From the NCBI GenBank assembly GCA_028288305.1, contig JAQBOA010000026.1, forward strand, positions 1 through 64,000: a stretch of DNA of 64,000 nt, in the 5' to 3' direction. A model generated the notes under the pieces. The model was not told the origin of the DNA, ran no database searches, and was given only the letters and a program-made list of their open reading frames with translations. This document shows positions 59,153 through 64,000 of the stretch, in pieces. This stretch comes from Mucilaginibacter sp. Its GTDB lineage: Bacteria; Bacteroidota; Bacteroidia; Sphingobacteriales; Sphingobacteriaceae. Position 1 is the first letter of the stretch. Each line of letters opens with the position of its first letter. Both the position numbers and the translations under genes were made by a program.

Positions 59153-60472
59153 ATGAATAAGAAAGTCGCTTTTTATACTTTAGGCTGTAAGCTGAATTAT
59201 TCGGAAACTTCGACAATTGGACGTCTTTTTAATAAAGCCGGTTTCGATACGGTTGACTTTACCGATAAGCCAGACGTTTTTGTAATTAATACCTGTTCAG
59301 TAACAGAACATGCAGATAAAAAGTGCAAAAAAGTTGTTAATGAAGCGTTAAAAATTTCTCCAAACGCCTATATCACTATTGTTGGATGTTATGCCCAATT
59401 AAAACCAAAGGAAATTGCAGAAATTCCGGGTGTTGATATGGTTTTGGGTGCGGCTGAAAAATTCCAAATCGTTGATTATATCACTGATCTTACCAAAAAT
59501 CCCAAAGCATTGGTATATAACCAGCCGGTAACTGAAGCTAATCAATTTATTTCTGCCTGGTCTTTTGGTGATCGCACACGTACATTTTTAAAAGTTCAGG
59601 ATGGTTGCGATTATTCATGTACCTTTTGCACAATACCATTGGCACGTGGTAACAGCAGGAGCGATACCATTGAACATGTAGTGGAACAGGCAAAGCAAAT
59701 TGCAGCATCCGGTGTAAAAGAAATTGTACTTACCGGGGTTAACCTGGGCGATTTTGGCATCAGGGATGGCCATCGCCAGGATAAGTTTTTTGATCTTGTT
59801 AAAGCATTGGATAGGATAGAGGGCATTAACAGGATACGTATTTCATCAATAGAGCCCAATTTATTAACAGATGAGATCATTGAATTTGTTGCCGGTTCAA
59901 AACGCTTTGTCCCTCATTTTCATATTCCCCTTCAATCGGGCTCTGATAAGATATTAGGTCTGATGCGGCGCAGATATAAACGGGAGTTATATGCTAACAG
60001 GGTTTCCAAAATAAAACAGCTGATGCCTGATTGCTGCATAGGTGTCGACGTAATTGTTGGTTTTCCAGGAGAAACGAGAGAAGACTTTATTGATACTTAT
60101 AATTTTCTAAATAACCTCGACATTTCATACCTGCATGTGTTTACTTATTCTGAAAGAGAAAATACACTTGCAGCTGAAATGAGTGGAGTTATACCGGGTT
60201 CAACACGTACTGAACGCAGTAAAATGCTTCATATACTATCTGATAAAAAACGCCGTTCCTTTTATGATACTCAGTTAAATAAAACTGATGAAGTGTTATT
60301 TGAAGGCGATATAAAAGATAATTTTATGCATGGTTTTACCCGCAACTATGTGAAGGTTAAAACTGAATATGATCCTTTATTAGTGAACGAATTAAAAACA
60401 GTTTATTTAACAAAAATTTCACCTGATGGTGATGTTGAAATTACTGAAAGCGAAGAAATATTGGCTCATTAA
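59153..60472 (+). CDS. mtaB: tRNA (t6A37)-methylthiotransferase MtaB
   Basis: 439 aa radical SAM enzyme adding a methylthio group to t6A37 in tRNA. N-terminal MTTase domain with cysteines in YTLGCKLNYSETST, INTCSVTEHADKKCKK and VGCYAQLKP for one cluster. The radical SAM cluster is C-x3-C-x2-C in GCDYSCTFCTIPLARGNSRS. A C-terminal TRAM-like region ends the protein. The KKC extension in the second motif distinguishes MtaB from MiaB. lgt follows by 27 nt. Confidence 0.92.
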   Translation: MNKKVAFYTLGCKLNYSETSTIGRLFNKAGFDTVDFTDKPDVFVINTCSVTEHADKKCKKVVNEALKISPNAYITIVGCYAQLKPKEIAEIPGVDMVLGAAEKFQIVDYITDLTKNPKALVYNQPVTEANQFISAWSFGDRTRTFLKVQDGCDYSCTFCTIPLARGNSRSDTIEHVVEQAKQIAASGVKEIVLTGVNLGDFGIRDGHRQDKFFDLVKALDRIEGINRIRISSIEPNLLTDEIIEFVAGSKRFVPHFHIPLQSGSDKILGLMRRRYKRELYANRVSKIKQLMPDCCIGVDVIVGFPGETREDFIDTYNFLNNLDISYLHVFTYSERENTLAAEMSGVIPGSTRTERSKMLHILSDKKRRSFYDTQLNKTDEVLFEGDIKDNFMHGFTRNYVKVKTEYDPLLVNELKTVYLTKISPDGDVEITESEEILAH

Positions 60473-60499
60473 CGCTATATTGGCCCCAAATTTAATCCG

Positions 60500-61684
60500 A
60501 TGTTCCCGAATATATCTTATCTTATCCAATATCTTACCGGCCTCAATATTCCTCTCCCAATACAAACATTTGGCTTTTTTGTAGCTATTGCCTTTATGGC
60601 AGGCTATTGGGCTTTTGTCCAGGAATTTAACCGTAAGGAAAAATTAGGGTATGTTCATCCCATTCAAAAAACATTAACCATTGGTAAACCAGCTTCTAAT
60701 GCCGAATTGGTCGGAAATGGTATTTTCGGATTTATTTTAGGCTATAAATTACTCGATTCGGTTCTTCATTATAGCGCTTTATTAGAAGACCCTCAGAATT
60801 TTATATTATCACTCAGAGGTAATTGGATTGGTGGAATATTAGGAGCTGCTGCTTTTGCATATTGGGCCTACGCAGAAAGCAAAAAACAAGAACTGCCTGT
60901 ACCTAAAACCGAGCGTATTACTGTACATGCCAGTGAGTTGATGGGAAGTATATTGTTATGGGCTGCTGTTTTTGGTTTTGCAGGTGCAAAATTTTTTAAT
61001 GCCCTGGAGAACTGGGGCGATTTTATGAAAGACCCTGTTGGTATGCTTATAGGGTTTAGCGGACTTACATTTTACGGCGGCTTGATATGTGGCGGCGCTG
61101 CGGTTTTATATATCGCATGGAAAAACGGAATTAAGCCTTTAACTATGCTTGATATCGGAGGGCCTGGTATGATGCTTTCCTATGCCATTGGCCGCATTGG
61201 CTGCCAGATGTCGGGTGATGGTGACTGGGGCATTAATAACACTGCTCCTAAACCCAATTGGTTAAGCTGGGCTCCTGATTGGATGTGGGCATCTAAATTT
61301 CCACATAATGTAAATGATGAAGGGGTTTTTATTCCGGGTTGCACAGGTAAGTTTTGCCATGAACTTGCCATACCTGTATTTCCAACTTCCTTTTACGAAT
61401 CGGTTGTTTGTATATTATTGTTTCTCTTTTTATGGAGTATTCGCGACAGGATAAAAATACCAGGGATAATGTTTGGTATTTATATGATATTAAATGGCAT
61501 AGAACGCTTTTTTATTGAACTTATCAGAGTTAATACGAGGTATCACCTTGCCGGGATCAGCTTTACACAGGCAGAGTTAATTTCTCTTTTAATGGTAATA
61601 GGAGGGGCGATTTTAATTTTTACACAACTGAATAAAAATAAGAAAGTGACATTAAACGCACATGACCAAAATAACGCTGGTTAA
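60500..61684 (+). CDS. lgt: Prolipoprotein diacylglyceryl transferase
   Basis: 394 aa inner-membrane enzyme that attaches diacylglycerol to lipobox cysteines; many lipoproteins in this window depend on it. Motifs include [37 protein letters not shown] (the GRxGN region in the Bacteroidota form) and [19 protein letters not shown]. About 100 residues longer than E. coli Lgt, owing to inserted loops typical of Bacteroidota. Overlaps gtrA by 23 nt. Confidence 0.9.
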   Translation: MFPNISYLIQYLTGLNIPLPIQTFGFFVAIAFMAGYWAFVQEFNRKEKLGYVHPIQKTLTIGKPASNAELVGNGIFGFILGYKLLDSVLHYSALLEDPQNFILSLRGNWIGGILGAAAFAYWAYAESKKQELPVPKTERITVHASELMGSILLWAAVFGFAGAKFFNALENWGDFMKDPVGMLIGFSGLTFYGGLICGGAAVLYIAWKNGIKPLTMLDIGGPGMMLSYAIGRIGCQMSGDGDWGINNTAPKPNWLSWAPDWMWASKFPHNVNDEGVFIPGCTGKFCHELAIPVFPTSFYESVVCILLFLFLWSIRDRIKIPGIMFGIYMILNGIERFFIELIRVNTRYHLAGISFTQAELISLLMVIGGAILIFTQLNKNKKVTLNAHDQNNAG

Positions 61685-62150
61685 AAAACTTTTGAAAAAT
61701 CAGGTTATAAGGTTTGTACTTTCAGCCGGAGCAGGGTTTTTGGTAGATATATCTGTTTTTTATTTATTTTATCATAATTTACTTACCCAAAAAACTTATA
61801 ATATTTTATCTCTTGTCGTCAGGAATTCTACCCTGTCATTGTCTATATCATTTTTCCTCGGTGTGCTTGTTAATTTTTCGATAACAAGATATTTTGTGTT
61901 TTCAGAGTCAAAATCATCTTCTTCGAAACAATTTTTCCGGTTCATATCTGTTGCTTTAATAGGTTATTTTGCAAACCTGGGTGTTTTACAATTATTTATT
62001 AAGTATTTTCATATGTATCCGCCTGTAGCTCGAATAATCACTGCCTTAAGTTTGTTTTTTGCAAGCTATTTTGTACATAAGGCTTTTTCATTCAGTTTAT
62101 CATTACGACGACATCATGCAACAAGAGAAAGTAGCCCGGCAGGTAATTGA
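61662..62150 (+). CDS. GtrA family membrane protein
   Basis: 162 aa, four predicted helices: [46 protein letters not shown] (NFxxxRxxVF pattern in short form [10 protein letters not shown]), [21 protein letters not shown] and [20 protein letters not shown]. GtrA proteins flip or support lipid-linked sugars for surface glycosylation. The gene overlaps both neighbours (lgt by 23 nt, the phosphatase by 35 nt), so the three are translationally coupled. Confidence 0.88.
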   Translation: MTKITLVKKLLKNQVIRFVLSAGAGFLVDISVFYLFYHNLLTQKTYNILSLVVRNSTLSLSISFFLGVLVNFSITRYFVFSESKSSSSKQFFRFISVALIGYFANLGVLQLFIKYFHMYPPVARIITALSLFFASYFVHKAFSFSLSLRRHHATRESSPAGN

Positions 62151-62904
62151 AATAGCAAAGGAAGCGGGAGCGTTTATAAGAGAACAACGGAAAACTTTTA
62201 GTCCTGATAAAATTGAAATTAAAGGGCTGAATGACCTTGTATCGTATGTAGACAAAACTGCCGAGCAATTAATTGTTGCTGGTTTGCAAAAAGTTTTACC
62301 CGAAGCAGGGTTTATTACTGAAGAAAAGACCATCAATAAAACCGGTGACAGGTATAATTGGATAATTGACCCGCTTGATGGTACAACCAATTTTATACAT
62401 GGTTTACCTGTTTATTCTGTTAGTATTGCTTTACAGGAATATGATAAACTTATTGTTGGTGTTGTATATGAAATAAACCAGGACGAATGTTTTTATGCCT
62501 GGGAAAATTCTCCTGCCTATCTTAATGATAGTGAAATCAAAGTAAGCAGTACTCCAACCATTAATAAAAGTTTATTAGCTACAGGTTTTCCATATTACGA
62601 TTTTAGCAAGCAGCAAACCTATATTAATTTGTTTACCGAATTAATGAAAAGCTGCCATGGCTTAAGGCGCTTAGGATCAGCAGCCGTAGACCTCGCTTAT
62701 ACTGCCTGCGGAAGATTTGATGGATATTATGAATATAATTTAAACGCCTGGGATGTAGCAGCAGGCATTTTAATAGTGCGACAAGCAGGTGGAGATGTTA
62801 TAAATTTTAAAGGTGGTGATGAATGCCTTAACACAAGGGAGTTACTGGCAACTAATGGCAAAATCACCAAAGAGATGTTACAAACCATCCAAAAATATTT
62901 TTAA
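62116..62904 (+). CDS. Inositol monophosphatase family protein
   Basis: 262 aa from ATG 62116; an upstream frame to 62059 overlaps gtrA further and lacks conservation. Metal and phosphate sites: Glu in FITEEKTI, WIIDPLDGTTNFIHGLPVYSVSIAL, and the Asp in LNAWDVAAGILIVRQAGGDVI. Hydrolyses inositol or related phosphates (for example the SuhB class). Last gene of the mtaB-lgt-gtrA-phosphatase run. Confidence 0.94.
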   Translation: MQQEKVARQVIEIAKEAGAFIREQRKTFSPDKIEIKGLNDLVSYVDKTAEQLIVAGLQKVLPEAGFITEEKTINKTGDRYNWIIDPLDGTTNFIHGLPVYSVSIALQEYDKLIVGVVYEINQDECFYAWENSPAYLNDSEIKVSSTPTINKSLLATGFPYYDFSKQQTYINLFTELMKSCHGLRRLGSAAVDLAYTACGRFDGYYEYNLNAWDVAAGILIVRQAGGDVINFKGGDECLNTRELLATNGKITKEMLQTIQKYF

Positions 62905-62907
62905 GGT

Positions 62908-62987
62908 GATTACATTGATTTTTCGAAAGTGATTACACCGATTATTATAGGCAATCAGTGTAATCAAAAAATAAAATCGGTGTAATC
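62908..62987. repeat. Nested inverted repeat of gattacaccgatt words (shared with 15350-15400)
   Basis: Two left copies (gattacattgatt 62908-62920; gattacaccgatt 62931-62943) and two right copies (aatcagtgtaatc 62953-62965; aatcggtgtaatc 62975-62987). The 13-mer gattacaccgatt and its complement occur in exactly this form at 15350-15381. It separates convergent genes. Confidence 0.88.
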
Positions 62988-62993
62988 CTATAA

Positions 62994-63545
62994 TTACATA
63001 GCCTCTGATACCACTTCTGTAACTTCGGGCACCATACGTTTCAATAAATTTTCAATACCTGCTTTTAGGGTAACAACTGAAGACGGACAACCGCTGCATG
63101 ATCCTCTTAATTCAACAGTAACTACACCTGCATCATATGATTTATAAGATATAGCGCCGCCGTCCTGTTCAACAGCCGGACGTACATAGTCATGTAAAAT
63201 TTGCTGTATTTTTACTTCAGTTTCCGAACCTTCAAAATTCCCAGCTTCTTCCTGCTCTTCTTCGTGAACTTTTAATTCCGATTCTACTGCGCCTTTTACA
63301 AACTCTTTTAAAATAGGCAATAAATCATCCCAGTTATCTTCTTCAAACTTAGTTATGGTAACGAAGTTGCTTGCAAAAAAAACACCATTTACAAACGAAA
63401 ACTTAAACAGCTCCTTAGCGAAAGGGGATTTTTCGGCGCTTTCTTTTGTTGCAAAGTCTGCACTGCCATTGATCAGCAACTTGTTCACAATGAACTTCAT
63501 TGTTGCTGGATTTGGTGTCGATTCAGTATATACGTTGATGTTCAT
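62994..63545 (-). CDS. NifU family Fe-S scaffold/carrier protein (Nfu type)
   Basis: 183 aa. An N-terminal Nfu_N domain (VYTESTPNPATMKFIVNKLL, ELFKFSFVNGVFFASNFVTIT) and a C-terminal NifU domain with the cluster-binding CxxC in VELRGSCSGCPSSVVTLKAGIENLL. DYVRPAVEQDGGAI is diagnostic. Nfu proteins deliver 4Fe-4S clusters to client enzymes such as the radical SAM and sulfite-reducing enzymes. A TAnnTTTG element (TAAATTTG) lies at 63574-63581. Confidence 0.94.
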   Translation of the reverse strand: MNINVYTESTPNPATMKFIVNKLLINGSADFATKESAEKSPFAKELFKFSFVNGVFFASNFVTITKFEEDNWDDLLPILKEFVKGAVESELKVHEEEQEEAGNFEGSETEVKIQQILHDYVRPAVEQDGGAISYKSYDAGVVTVELRGSCSGCPSSVVTLKAGIENLLKRMVPEVTEVVSEAM

Positions 63546-63573
63546 TTTATTTCTTCGATTATGGTATAATTAA

Positions 63574-63581
63574 CAAATTTA
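63574..63581 (-). promoter_or_regulatory. Predicted -7 element TAAATTTG of the nfu gene
   Basis: Exact TAnnTTTG match on the minus strand, about 29 nt upstream of the start codon at 63545. Confidence 0.55.
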
Positions 63582-63640
63582 AGCAGGTTTTTTATTTATA
63601 TACACATATTAAATTGTTATGACCCGTGAATGACTTTGAG

Positions 63641-63765
63641 ATGTGCAGATTACAGATGTGCGAATGTGCAGATGAAAAAAAATGAAAACGATCGACATCA
63701 GTAATTTGCACATCTATAATCTGCACATCTGCACATTTAAAATTGCACATCTGTAATCTGCACAT
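63641..63765. repeat. Inverted repeat of atgtgcagattacag words between nfu and purB
   Basis: 21 bases at 63641-63661 (atgtgcagattacagatgtg, then c) pair perfectly with 63745-63765. The loop carries further copies of gcacatct/atctgcacat words in both orientations, so alternative hairpins are possible. The right arm ends on the purB stop codon. Confidence 0.9.
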
Positions 63766-64000
63766 TAAATTCCTGTGTAATTCATCGGCGTTATTCTTTT
63801 AATTTCTTCTTTAATACTATCATTTACAGCTAATCCATCTACAAAATCGGCTATTACCTGTGCATTTACCTGCTGATTTGTACGGGTGAGTTCCTTAAGT
63901 GCTTCATAGGGATTTGGATATCCTTCACGCCTGAGTATAGTTTGAATGGCTTCGGCAACTACAGCCCAATTCGCTTCAAGCCCGGCGTTTATCGCATCTT
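63765..64000 (-). CDS. purB: Adenylosuccinate lyase, C-terminal part (runs off the window)
   Basis: The last 77 codons are present; the 5' end is beyond 64000. The minus strand reads DAINAGLEANWAVVAEAIQT, ILRREGYPNPYEALKELTR and ITPMNYTGI before TAA at 63765-63767. This matches the PurB C-terminus. The enzyme makes AMP and AICAR in purine synthesis. The stop codon lies at the edge of the intergenic repeat arm. Confidence 0.88.
   Translation of the reverse strand, partial: DAINAGLEANWAVVAEAIQTILRREGYPNPYEALKELTRTNQQVNAQVIADFVDGLAVNDSIKEEIKRITPMNYTGI

Noticed and set aside
63641..63765. CRISPR-like array suggested by repeated gcacatct words
   Set aside because: Units alternate in orientation, spacing is irregular and there are no cas genes; it is a hairpin repeat.

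Overview
The window looks like a chromosomal segment of a member of the Bacteroidota, most likely a Sphingobacteriaceae bacterium of the Pedobacter/Mucilaginibacter type; the genus is an inference. The reasons are the AT-rich sequence, many promoters with the Bacteroidota -7 element TAnnTTTG, start codons that mostly lack a Shine-Dalgarno, and a family-typical gene set (TIGR03118 protein, PAS sensor proteins, Hsp20, GMC oxidoreductases, ThuA). No rRNA, tRNA, CRISPR array, prophage or intact insertion sequence was seen. The only mobile-element trace is a decayed IS1182-like transposase tail near 26.8 kb.

Layout. 0.5-3.2 kb: a futalosine-pathway menaquinone cluster (mqnE, a histidine-phosphatase gene, mqnA). 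3.3-9.7 kb: two small unknown proteins, a multi-PAS histidine kinase, a ClC channel and a cyclopropane fatty acid synthase. 9.8-17.1 kb: periplasmic oxidation genes (ThuA-like, GMC oxidoreductase, PQQ sugar dehydrogenase with its cytochrome c) around a three-gene ABC importer. 17.3-20.6 kb: rplU-rpmA, a membrane protein, a four-helix-bundle gene broken by one in-frame stop, and a dicarboxylate/amino-acid symporter. 20.8-31.9 kb: accessory genes (cupin, Dps, YbjQ, lipoprotein propeller, acyltransferase, YceI, PAS protein, second GMC oxidoreductase, MOSC, SelW-like). 32.0-40.7 kb: an Rrf2 regulator, then a complete assimilatory sulfate reduction operon (sulfite reductase, cobA, a siroheme-synthase/TSUP transporter fusion, APS reductase, cysD, cysN). 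40.8-50.5 kb: msrA, aldo/keto reductase, two tandem secreted low-complexity proteins, RNase P RNA, a SCO/cytochrome c operon, DinB, GH1 glucosidase and acyl-CoA dehydrogenase. 50.6-64 kb: folB, FAD oxidase, MgtC, thioesterase, Hsp20, YajQ, ppk1-ppx, ubiX, mtaB-lgt-gtrA-IMPase, NifU and the 3' end of purB.

Two observations stand out. First, the sulfate operon is preceded by a complete-looking transcription attenuator: a 21-codon leader peptide with adjacent Cys codons and three internal Met, an antiterminator whose 5' strand overlaps the leader stop codon, and an intrinsic terminator with seven T. This predicts induction when charged Cys-tRNA is scarce. Second, more than a dozen intergenic gaps hold long imperfect inverted repeats whose arms are built from short repeated words (for example gtcatta, aattagtgatt, gattacaccgatt, agtccgaaag). 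The words differ between loci, but several recur at distant loci, and arms sometimes supply the stop or start codons of the flanking genes.

All functional calls are from reading the translated sequence and recalling families; no database search or folding program was run.
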